This document shows, one piece after another, positions 47,075 to 56,076 of a DNA stretch of 64,000 bases. This DNA comes from Linum tenue (lineage: Eukaryota; Streptophyta; Magnoliopsida; Malpighiales; Linaceae): assembly GCA_946122785.1 (NCBI GenBank), contig CAMGYJ010000010.1, positions 14,421,467 to 14,485,466 on the forward strand. Direction: 5' to 3'. Every line of letters begins with the position of its first letter. The first letter of the stretch is position 1. Below the pieces are notes generated by a model. That model had not been told where the DNA came from. It worked only from the letters and a program-made list of their open reading frames with translations, and searched no databases. The translations under genes were made by a program, and so were the position numbers.

Positions 47075-47434
47075 TTAGGTGATCTTGCTTCCACTTTTAT
47101 CAATGATAGTCCATGCCATGGCTAAGAATGATCTGCCTAGAATAATATATGCATCATACCCCTCCGTGTCAAGAACCACGAAGTCCACTAGATACACGAA
47201 ATGAACATACTTTACCAAGACATTCTCTATGATTCCTCTTGGCTTGATAACGGATCTATTGGCCAACTCAATTTGCATTGAAGTAGGAATGAGTGGTCCA
47301 AGATCCAAATCATTGTATATCTGTGTAGGCATAATGTTGATGCTAGATCCCAAGTCGGCTAACGGATTCCAAAAAGTTTTATCTCCAAAGGTGCATGGAA
47401 TAGTGAAGGTTCCCGGATCTCTTAGCTTGGGAGG
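47075..47434 (-). pseudogene. Athila-2 aspartic protease fragment
   Basis: On the minus strand, right after the MULE insertion site: PPKLRDPGTFTIPC, LADLGSSINIMPTQIYNDL (active-site motif DLGSS), RGIIENVLVKYVHFVYLVDF and AYIILGRSFLAMAWTIID. This is the retropepsin fold of Athila-type elements, in frame with gag across the MULE (gag side ends ...LLVVEIS). Apart from the MULE the protease frame itself is open. Confidence 0.85.
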
Positions 47435-47533
47435 GGAAATCTCGAGTTTTTTTCCAGAAATAGCACCTTAAAAAAAAATTACAAAACTAGCACCCGCCCA
47501 AAAATATTTACAAAACTAGCACTCTTTTTTATT

Positions 47534-47909
47534 GACCGCACCCTCCAGGTGCGGTTTACTTATAAAACGCATCCCCCAGGTGCGTTTTAAATGTAAACCG
47601 CATCTGGAGGGTGCGGTCAATAATGGTGGGCCTAAACCGCATCTGGGCCATGCGGTTTCATGTCTGGCCTACATGAAACGCATGGCCGAGGTGTGGTTTA
47701 GGCCTGACCTACCTAAACCGCACCTTAGAGATGCGGTTTCTGCCTCCAAGAACAAACCGCATCTCTGAGGTGCGGTTTTGACATGTAGACCGCACCCCCC
47801 AAGTGCGGTTTACATGTCAATAATTTTCCGACACCCGACACAGCATGCAGAGGATTATGGACGTAGGGCTGCATGGCAGACTAAAACCGCACCCTAGAGG
47901 TGCGGTTTT
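47534..47909. repeat. MULE left array of AACCGCA...TGCGGTT palindromes
   Basis: Nine imperfect palindromes of about 24 bp (arms AAACCGCA/TGCGGTTT or GACCGCA/TGCGGTC, 8-bp variable centre such as CCCTCCAG or TCTGGAGG) lie head to tail with spacers of about 6-70 bp. Some spacers are palindromic themselves, for example ACATGAAACGCATG. The array ends 14 bp before the TATA box at 47924. Confidence 0.9.
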
Positions 47910-47923
47910 CACAATTTTTTCCC

Positions 47924-47930
47924 TATATAA
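47924..47930 (+). promoter_or_regulatory. TATA box of the MULE transposase gene
   Basis: TATATAA in the context CCCTATATAAGACTTGCC, followed by a leader rich in CTCTT (CACACCTCTCATTCTCTC). The palindrome array lies directly upstream. The transcript would start near 47955 and needs a leader intron ending at 48296. Confidence 0.7.
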
Positions 47931-48015
47931 GACTTGCCGGAAAACCTCTACTCTTCACACCTCTCATTCTCTCTTTCATTTTTCTGTTGTATATCTATAT
48001 TTATTTAGTGTGTTT

Positions 48016-48236
48016 GCCATTAAGATTAACTCGTAAGTTTATTTTGTGTTACTTTTTATGCCATTAACATTAACTCGTAACTTTATTTTGTGTTACTTTT
48101 TATGCCATTAACATTAACTCGTAACTTTATTTTGTGTTACTTTTTATGCCATTAACATTAACTCGTAACTTTAATTTGTGTTACTTTTTATTGCATTAAC
48201 ATTAACTCGTAAGTTTATTTTGTGTTACTTTTTATT
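48016..48236 (+). repeat. 44-bp tandem repeat in the transposase leader intron
   Basis: Five copies of a 44-bp unit containing CATTAACATTAACTCGTAAC and TTATTTTGTGTTACTTTTTA. The first and last copies read CTCGTAAGTTTAT, a good 5' splice site; the middle three read CTCGTAACTTTA, a weaker one. The repeat thus multiplies potential donors for the intron that ends at the AG at 48295-48296. Confidence 0.8.
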
Positions 48237-48296
48237 GTTATTTGTGATCTGTGATTTTTATGATATTAACTAAAACTATGGTTTGTTTGTGTGCAG

Positions 48297-51237
48297 ATGG
48301 CATTCCGTCAGTTGTTGCTTGGCTTACGGTGGAATGGTTACACGGAAGACACCGGAAAGGGGGCCACCTACGTCGGTGGCAATTTTCAGAAAATAACGGT
48401 CGGTACCAGACCGAAGCTTGAAGACCTCCATCGAATATGCACTGACGTTACTTGCATGGATGGCACGAGGAGGGTAGATCGTATGGTGTACCGATACCCA
48501 AACAGAGCAACTGGGTCATTGTGGCATGAGGAATATACCATAACCACTCAAGATGACGTAGATTCCATGCTCGAATTCTTGAGGTCCAACAAATTGGCCA
48601 AAGCCGAGATGTTCGTTTACACCGAGCCAGCCGTTAGTGTTGGAGGTCATTCTGGACACGGTCAAACATCTGGTATCCATGGTGGAGGTGAATTATATGA
48701 CGATCATCCCTACCAAAGTTACCATGATCCTCATTCCTATTTTCAGTACCAAGATGGAGGGCAAGGTGCAGGCCATCATCAATCTTTCTCGTCATATGAA
48801 GAAGAAGTTCAACCGGACATCCCCAACCAAGCCCAGTACAACTTCTTGACAGGCAGCGGTAGTTTTCACAACTACCATTATGGAGCTGATGAAGGTGCCT
48901 TTCATGAGCAGGATCAGATGGAGGCTGCCACACCAGCACCAGTCAGCGACCCCTCTGATGAAGAAGGAGAGAACAACGTCAGTGCAGACAGCTCAGACCC
49001 TCTTGAAGGTGCTGATGATTCAGCACCAGATTCAGATTCAGATAATGATCATGATGTGGCTCCTGACCGTGTACCAGTCCCCACTCACTGGGTTTACGAA
49101 GGGCCAACAATTTGGCTCGAAGAAGGATGTGCGGCACGCCCTTGAGACTGAAGCAATGACTCGGCATTTTGAATGGGACACAACTCATTCCAACACCAAA
49201 AGGCTCATAGTCAGATGCCGTAATCATCACGAGGGGTGCAATGTTAGGATTCGGGCCATCAACAGCAAGAGACACGGCCACTGGGTCATATCCCGTGCGG
49301 TCAACACACACACATGTGTGTCATCCATAACTTCCCAAGGCCATCGACAGTTGAAATCCAGGGTGGTTGCTGCGGCTATCAAGCATCTGATTGAGGCTGA
49401 ACCGGATCTGAAGGTGAAAGTCATAATCGCTGACATTGCAAGTCGTTTTGGTTATATGATTAACTATAAGAAGGCGTGGCATGGAAAGCAGAAAGCTATG
49501 GCCGCCGTCTATGGTGATTGGGAAGAATCATATGCATTCCTTCCCAGACTAATACTGGCATTGGAGGCGTCTAACCCTGGGACTGTGTTCTCCCCTCGAT
49601 ACCAAGATGAAGAGATACAACCCCCAGAGGCAGGTAACGAACGCCATTTTCGCAGACTGTTTTGGGCATTCAAGCCTTCTATTGATGGTTTTGGCTTTTG
49701 TATCCCTATGATTACTGTGGATGGTACATTCCTTACCGGCAAGTACAAGGGCACTCTCCTGATTGCCAGTGGGGCGGATGGAAACAGACAAGTCTTTCCT
49801 TTAGCCTTCGCCATTGTTGAGGGAGAGAATGCTGATAGCTATGGATGGTTTTTCCGACAAATCCAAATCCACGTCACCAAGAGGACGAACCTGACAATAA
49901 TCTCTGATCGGCACGCCGGCATCAGAGCAGCCATCTTAGGCCTGGATCCAGCCTGGAATTGGTCCCAAAGGTGGTGCATACGACACTTCAAAAGCAACTG
50001 GAACCATCATTTCAAACGGAAGAAGCTAGCTGATAATTTGTGGTGGATTGGTAACCTCTCTATTGCTCTCAATTAACAATATCTTGTAATATCTGGAGTG
50101 GTGCACTTGTTAGACTCTTTCTAAAGAGATGCATGCCTAAGGAAATGGGGTTTTAAGCGATTATGATGGTCCTCCCATTTCCTGGGAAAATCGGGTTTTA
50201 AGCGATCTTCGGATCCCCCCTTTTTCTGTCAAACAGGCTGTGTTTCTAAGGAGATGTATACCTCTCCTAAGAGTCTAACGAGAGTCCGACCGGCCAGTTT
50301 GAAATTGTACTAAATTGAGGATCATTTACTAACATACGACTTTTCTGTGTGTTATTCAGCGGTTGCATACCAGGAGAAAAAATTTCAGGAGAAGTTGCAA
50401 AAGCTGCGCGAGTTATGCCCTGAAGGGGCACAGTGGCTGGATGGACACGACCTATCCATGTGGACATTTCATAAAGATGGAGGCAAAAGATGGGGTATTG
50501 CCACAACCAACTCAAGTGAGAGTATCAACTCTGTCTACAAGGCCGTCCGTGCACTGCCAATCTCTGCCATTGTGGAGATGACATTTTGGAAAACGAATGC
50601 ATGGTTCGTGAACCGTCTCCACTGGGCAAGGACAAACGAGGCACAGGGAAAGGTCCATGCCTATAAAGTCACTGAAATAATGGACAGTGACAATCGCAAG
50701 AGCAGTCGACATAGTGTAACCATTATGAATCGGGCAACTGGTGAGTATACCGTGACGACCGGACATCGGGAGGATGGTAGACGGGGGGGTCACCGTCACG
50801 AAGTTTTGGTCAATTTCAGGACCAAAGTTGGTGAGTGCTCATGCCAGAAGTATCAGGGGAGAGGATGGCCTTGTTCTCATGCAATGGCCGTAATTAAAAA
50901 GAGGAGCAAAGACCCCCGTCACTTCGTTAGTCCATTCTTCAATATCGACTCACTCAAAAGCACCTACGGACGGAGTTTCCGTGCATTGCCTGATGAAGCT
51001 TATTGGCCGCTGTACGAAGGGAAATTGATCGTCACGCCATTCGGACAGAGGCGTGAACCGGGGCGCCCGAGGAAAAAGAGAATTCAGAATGAAATGGATC
51101 AAAGTGGAAGACCACCACGAGGCCCAAGACGGTGTTCAGTATGCAAAGTTCCAGGACATGATAAACGAAGGTGTCCAGGACCGATTGGCCCGCAAAATCC
51201 GGGTGATGATGTCCCGGAATCAGCTAATGCGACGTAA
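48297..51237 (+). CDS. MuDR-type (MULE) transposase, one intron and one apparent frameshift
   Basis: About 870 residues if joined. The start at 48297 (MAFRQLLLG) follows an intron acceptor TGTGCAG. Exon A has an N-terminal domain with PNRATGSLWHEEYTITTQDD, then an acidic, His/Tyr-rich linker. Near 49101-49104 (GGGC) the frame moves by one base, so this copy has one extra base. Exon B continues with a MuDR DNA-binding region (FGSKKDVRHALETEAMTRHF, CRNHHEGCNVRIRAI) and the MULE transposase core: MITVDGTFLTGKYKGTLL (first Asp), LTIISDRHAGI (second Asp) and WCIRHFKSNW (C-x2-H). An intron at 50051-50359 (GT-AG) precedes exon C, with NSSESINSVYKAVR, a SWIM zinc finger (CSCQKYQGRGWPCSH) and a C-terminal zinc knuckle (CSVCKVPGHDKRRCP). 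Role: cut and paste of the element in the nucleus. Confidence 0.93.
50106..50283 (+). other. Conserved intronic module, copy 1 (transposase intron)
   Basis: About 178 bp inside the transposase intron, about 83% identical by eye to 54418-54590 read on the minus strand. It starts TTAGACTCTTT, ends CTAAGAGTCTAACGAG (near-inverted ends), and holds AAATGGGGTTTTAAGCGATT, CTCCCATTTCC, GGGAAAATCGGGTTTTAAGC and GATCCCCCC-TTTTCTGTCAAA. It could be a small MITE or a functional intron element. Confidence 0.75.
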
Positions 51238-51620
51238 TTTTCGATTATCATTCGTCAAGCTATTTGTAACTCTTACGTTGCATTTAATTGTGTATTGTTG
51301 ATTGAACGAATTTGGATCATATCAAGTCAAGAGGAATCATGATAATAACAATTTGATGAAAATCAACGAAATATGATTGATGGAATTAAAGGGAATAGTT
51401 CAAAGTACATAGAGATAAAAATCAACTCAAAATACATATCAAGGAAGTCCACGAGCGGATGCGGAACCCACAGTTTTCTTGCTCCTTGTACGCTTGCCGA
51501 CGGGAGTAACAATGGGTGGTGGAGGTGGCAAGTGGGGAGCGGCCGAGGTAGTGTGGCGCTTGTCGGTGCTATGTCGGCGGGGAATCGGCACTTCCGGGGT
51601 CGAGCGGGCGACATCGGCGC

Positions 51621-54600
51621 TCATACGGTGAGGAGTGGGAGGCCACTACTGATGAGGAGGTCGATTCCATGGGGTGAACTCGTGTTGGCCTGTGGTGGAG
51701 GAGCCATCATGAAAAGTCCCAGATGATGTTTGGCGGGGAGATAGCCGGGAATCAAAGTATGCTCCGCGGGGATCGAAGTATGCTCCGCGGGGATCGAAGT
51801 ATGCTCCGCGGGGATCGTTGTATGAGATCGGGGTGGGAGATAATGGGGCTTGGTGGAAACTCTGAGAGGATTGATGGTAGGTCGAGTGGGGATCGTAGTA
51901 TGAGCTTTGGTGGCATTCGTTGTGGCCGGCATCTTGTGAAAAAGTCGGGCGGGGAGATGGGGCGGAGGACGGGCGGGGAGCTTGGGTGGAACTCGGTCCG
52001 GCACCTTGGGTTGAACTCGGTCCGGCACCTTGGGTGACAACCAATGGGGCGGCACACTCCACCCCCCAAATGGTTGTACCTCGGGCTCGATGGGCCTTTC
52101 CCGAACCCTCTTCGGCTGCTTTCTCTCGTAGGGTGGTGGGGGTGCGGGGACATCAAGTTGTACCTCAGGTGGTGGGGGTGCGGCACGCGGCGGATATCTA
52201 CGATGATCTCGGCGCTGAGCTCTGATACAGCCAAGTAGATTGTTTGCAATCCTCCTGATGTAGCCCACATCTTCATTGCCCAACTCATTTCTTCCGGTAG
52301 TAATATCTTTAATCCGCTCGACCCCATCAGCCTAAATCACAAAAAACAAAAAAAGTTACAAAGAGATTTTAGGAACCAAGTAATAAATCATAGTATACTT
52401 AGACTGGTTATACTTACTAATGCACCATCGGTCGCACCCTCCGGAGTCATGTAACGAACCGATGTTTGCCGATATCGATCCAAGTATGGGTCATGATACC
52501 CCATTCGGCCCACTTGATTTGGAGTGACAATATCCTGTAGTTGTCGGTTCTCCCAAATCGCGATGAATTCCTTCAACTTCGTCGGCCAATCGCGAGTACC
52601 TTGCCGACCATCTCGGCCATGGAAGGCCCTTTGACTTTCGGGGACCTCCAACGGAATGCCCTGCTCCCGACCAAACTGACGGAGGCATCGATCCGGCAAG
52701 TGCCACTCCACGGTCCCAAAACAAATTAGAGGAACCCTCGTGCACCATTGTCCGATATGACCGGGGAATTGCTGGAGATGCCATTGAACGATGTTCTCCG
52801 GGTATGGATCGAAGACGATCTACAAGATAGAAATGAGTAACGTAAGATTAATTAATTAGAAAAATACATGTAGTCCCATGAAAAACAAATATAAATGGAT
52901 CGTTGTATAGAAGTTACCTCTCCTTCCCAAAGTCGCTCAAACCTCCTCCGATACTCCTCCAACTTGTGTTGGGCAAGGTTGTCGCATGTTGTGTGTCCAA
53001 GCCACCTTATTAATATGACAAGAATGAAACTACAATAAGATAAAACACAAGACAAAATGTGTTATGACTACATGATGGGGTATGAGAAGTTTACCTTGCT
53101 CCATAAGCTTCACCTCTTAGGGGATGATCGATTGGCCAATCCCTGTCTGGACGTTGGGCCGGTGCAAGCCATGGCATATGCTCCCAAGCCCAAAATTGGA
53201 CGATGAACATTGCGCCGCCAACCTCCCTCACGGCTTTGTTCGACGCATTGCACAAGTTGTTGTAGATGATAGCTAGGCAAGCGGATGCCCAACTATACTC
53301 CCCCATCTCCTCCCAACTACTGAAGATGATCCTAAGCCATCCACAACTAAGGAGATTGCTTGATTTCTTGGAGAATAACACTCCTCCGATCATGCCTATG
53401 AGATAGACACGAGCATATCTCTCCTTCTCATCCTCCGGACTTTCCTCGGTTAGGGGGTGACTCTCGTAATGCTCTCTAAAATACTTCGTCAACCATGTAA
53501 TTGAGACTTGGTGTTTCCTCATTGGTGGCATGCGATCGGTCGCATCAACGCAACCCTTCACCGGTACTTTCACTCCCAAATGACTGTGGATGAAATGCTG
53601 CCAACCTGGCATACCGTCACAATCCTCGGGGGGATGATCACTCACGCACACCGGTTTGCCGTCGATGGGCAGATGGGTTAGGATGGCGACATCCTTTAGC
53701 GTGATGGTGGCCTCTCCTTCTCTAAAGTTGAAACAATGGGTCTCCTTTCTCCATCTCTCGGCTAATGCGGTGATGAGTTGGCGATCGATTTGGATGCCGT
53801 TAAAATGCCTAATCGAGTCTAACCGTGCCCTTTTGAGAAATGGCAAGATAGCTGGGTGGAATGGGAGCACATTGGTGGTACCCCTATAGCGGATTATTGT
53901 TTGTGATTCCTAGAAAAAATGTACACGTTAATTATTATTAGTAAGGGTTTTTTTTCGTATAACTAATTTAATTAAATTAATTGGTGCGACATAAAACATA
54001 ATTTTATTATCATAAAAAGACATTTCATATTATCATAAAACAAACGTCCTAAATTAATTAACATAATAACATTGTCAATGAATAATAATTTAAAGAGGTA
54101 CATACATATTATCGTAAAACAAACATACTAAATTAATTAACATAAATAACATTGTCAATGAATACTAATTTAAAGAGGTACATACATATTATCGTAAAAC
54201 AAACATACTAAATTAATTAACATAAATAACATTGTCAATGAATACTAATTTAAAGAGGTACATACATATTATCGTAAAACAAACATACTAAATTAATTAA
54301 CATAAATAACATTGTTAATGAATAATAATTTAAGTAGAAACATACATATTCAAATGTTTGGTAAATAATTTAATCGTATTAGTTGTTTTAAATAATTTAA
54401 TCGAATACAAAGCAACACTCGTTAGACTCTTAGAAGAGGTATACATCTTCTTAGAAACGCAGTCTTTTTGACAGAAAAAGGGGGGATCTGAGGATCTCTT
54501 AATACCCGATTTTCCCAGGTAATGGGAGGATATGATAATCGCTTAAAACCCCATTTCCTTAGACGTGCATCTCTGTATAAAGAGTCGAAGTAAGTGGCGC

Positions 54601-54986
54601 TATGTATTCGATTAAATTATTGAAAACAACCAACACGATTAAAAAATAAACATAAATTAATTTTATATTACACTAGGCACATTAACAAAATAAAAGAAGG
54701 ACAAATGGTGAAGAATTGTATGTACCGGGTGATCGTTCCAAACATCCCTTGACCGATGGTTGGATTGGTCGTACAAGTCGGTTGGATCCACCGGTCCTTG
54801 CTCGAGATAATACCGTTGGTTGTATATATCGACGTCCTCCCCAACCTACGAGAAAATAACAACGAGGTTAGTACATAGATTAATTAAAAAACTTATAACA
54901 ACAACAAAAATTAAACCAAAATAATGAGTACATACCGCTTGAAATTCATCAACATAAACTCCTTCTCTTTGCCACCAATCGGCCAT
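51621..54986 (-). CDS. Plant mobile domain (PMD) protein gene carried by the MULE
   Basis: Six exons on the minus strand: 54936-54986, 54726-54845, 53095-53909, 52918-53005, 52418-52819 and 51621-52331. All junctions are GT-AG and phases fit; 2187 nt, about 728 residues. The start is MADWWQREGVYVDEFQA. The PMD fold (roughly residues 60-330) shows HPAILPFLKRARLDSIRHFN, FREGEATITLKDVAILTHLP, DGKPVCV, ARVYLIGMIGGVLF and FIVQFWAWEHMPW. Exon 5 carries the usual C-terminal continuation (TRVPLICFGTVEWHLPDRCL). PMD proteins occur as host genes of the MAIN/MAIL1 type, acting in silencing and genome stability, and inside MULE and Ty3 elements. The last exon becomes proline-rich low complexity. A second frame there (52062-51646) is rich in DPRGAYF repeats and looks more protein-like, so a 1-base slip in the G6 run near 52064-52069 is likely. 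Function in the element is unknown. Confidence 0.88.
51755..51822. repeat. 20-bp tandem repeat in the PMD last exon
   Basis: About three and a half copies of a unit like AGTATGCTCCGCGGGGATCG. In the main frame it encodes SIPAEHT repeats; in the alternative minus frame it encodes DPRGAYF repeats. Slippage here may explain length variation of the C-terminus. Confidence 0.75.
54030..54345. repeat. 80-bp tandem repeat in the PMD intron
   Basis: About four copies of an AT-rich 80-bp unit (contains TAACATTGTCAATGAATACT and GAGGTACATACATATTATCG) with very few differences between copies, so the expansion is recent. It lies in the minus-strand PMD intron between exons 2 and 3. Confidence 0.85.
54418..54590 (-). 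other. Conserved intronic module, copy 2 (PMD intron)
   Basis: The same sequence as 50106-50283, inverted on the map and therefore in the same sense relative to transcription of its host gene. The conserved order is GACTCTT, AAGGAAATGGGGTTTTAAGC, TCCTCCCATT, GGGAAAATCGGGT, GATCCCCCC, TTCTGTCAAA, TTTCTAAG-AGATGTATACCTCT and CTAAGAGTCTAACGAG. Confidence 0.75.
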
Positions 54987-55203
54987 TATTTCGGCGTAAT
55001 TCGGACAGAGCTTCGGCTCGACTCGGAGGGTTTTGAGGAAAAAACCTAGGAAATATTTTCTGATGGCAGATCGGACTTAGCCGCAACCAACAGACCACTA
55101 TTTCCTAGGCTTTTGGGAGGGGAGGGTTTAGTTAGAGAGATAAATTGTAGAGAGAGGAGGAAGAATGGGTTGTGGTGTGAAGAAATGAGAGGGGGAGGGG
55201 GGG

Positions 55204-55211
55204 TATTTATA
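55204..55211 (-). promoter_or_regulatory. TATA box of the MULE PMD gene
   Basis: TATAAATA on the minus strand in the context GGGTATAAATACCC, 218 bp upstream of the PMD ATG (54986). The right palindrome array begins 8 bp upstream, mirroring the layout at the transposase promoter. Confidence 0.72.
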
Positions 55212-55218
55212 CCCATCA

Positions 55219-55538
55219 GACCGCACCCCCCAGGGGCGGTCCAGTAATTTTGGCCTAAGGGAAACCGCTGCCTCCCGATGCGGTTTGCGCTTCCCAAGGG
55301 TTGACCGCTGCCTCCAGCTGCGTTCCCCCTTCCCTGGCACGGATCGCTTCGCTGGCATGCGATCCACCGTCAGATCGCATCTCCATCTAGCGGTCTTGAA
55401 GACCGTTCCGCAGCTGGCGCGGATCGCTCCGCTGGCATGCGTTTCCACACTGAGACCGCGCCTCCATGATGCGGTTTATAAGTTAAACGCATCCTTCAGG
55501 TGCGGTTTACTTATAAAACGCATCATGGAGGTGCGTTC
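55219..55538. repeat. MULE right array of AACCGCA...TGCGGTT palindromes
   Basis: About eight to nine sites of the same family as the left array, but more diverged. Clear palindromes at each end (GACCGCACCCCCCAGGGGCG at 55219; AAACGCATCCTTCAGGTGCG at about 55485; AAACGCATCATGGAGGTGCG at 55516) flank a middle part where sites read GATCGC...GCGATC (for example GGATCGCTTCGCTGGCATGC). TTTACTTATAAAACGCAT is shared exactly with the left array (47555-47572). Confidence 0.85.
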
Positions 55539-55636
55539 CATAAAAATGTGTGCTAGTTCTGTCAATTTTTTCATATGTGTGCTATTTTTGTAATTTTTTT
55601 TTAGGGTGCTATTATTGGAAAAATCTCGGAAATCTC

Positions 55637-56071
55637 CACAACCAATAAATGTTGAAGCAACTTCACTAACGGACACCATAGCCACTTCTTCCATTTCCTC
55701 TTTCCCGACAATATTTCTTTGAAGAATTTAGTATATTTAGGGATCTTCAACACCATGTTTAGGAAAGGGACGAATACCTTTAATTGCTTCAAGATATATT
55801 TCCATGGAGCACATTTATGATAGAGGTCGCTTTCAAATAACCGTCTAGGATAAGGGCTTTTGGTGTTGGCTCGGTTTCATGAGTCTTAGACTTTTCCTCA
55901 TCTTCAACTTTGACCTTAATGGAAGGTTGAACTTCTTCCCGAGCTAACTCTTTTTCTTGAACAACCTCTTGAGGGACTTCTCTCACCCGGATCCTTGGAG
56001 TTGGTATAGGAATCTCCTTCAATGGTCGACCACTCCTTAGAGTTACCGCATGACATCCTTCTTTTGGGTTA
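55637..56071 (-). pseudogene. Athila-2 gag C-terminal fragment
   Basis: Minus strand between the solo LTR and the MULE: PNPKEGCHAVTLRSGRPLKE (the standard gag tail), a charged lysine/glutamate-rich linker, then KQLKVFVPFLNMVLKIPKYT and KFFKEILSGKRKWKK, the region just before protease. It joins gag at 57430 and protease at 47434 once the insertions are removed. Confidence 0.8.
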
Positions 56072-56076
56072 GGCTC

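Larger units (their letters stand above)
47444..55627. mobile_element. Autonomous-type MULE with MuDR transposase and a PMD gene, 8184 bp
   Basis: The 9-bp target duplication GGAAATCTC is perfect (47435-47443 and 55628-55636). Terminal inverted repeats are short and imperfect: left GAGTTTTTTTCCAGAAATAG, right (inverted) GAGATTTTTCCAATAATAG, then CACC-TAAAAAAAAATTAC in both. Just inside each end lies an array of AACCGCA palindromes, then a TATA box, then a gene pointing inward: transposase on plus (48297-51237) and PMD gene on minus (54986-51621). The genes are convergent. The element split the Athila-2 gag-protease frame. Both genes show one or two apparent frame problems, so this copy may be recently inactivated, or the breaks may be sequence errors. 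Confidence 0.93.

Noticed and set aside
47534..47909. CRISPR-like array of repeats and spacers
   Set aside because: Nuclear plant DNA; the repeats are palindromes of variable sequence with irregular spacers, inside a MULE with target duplications.
51923..52227. Open frames on the plus strand opposite the PMD last exon (51723-52238)
   Set aside because: Mirror images of a low-complexity GC-rich coding exon on the minus strand.
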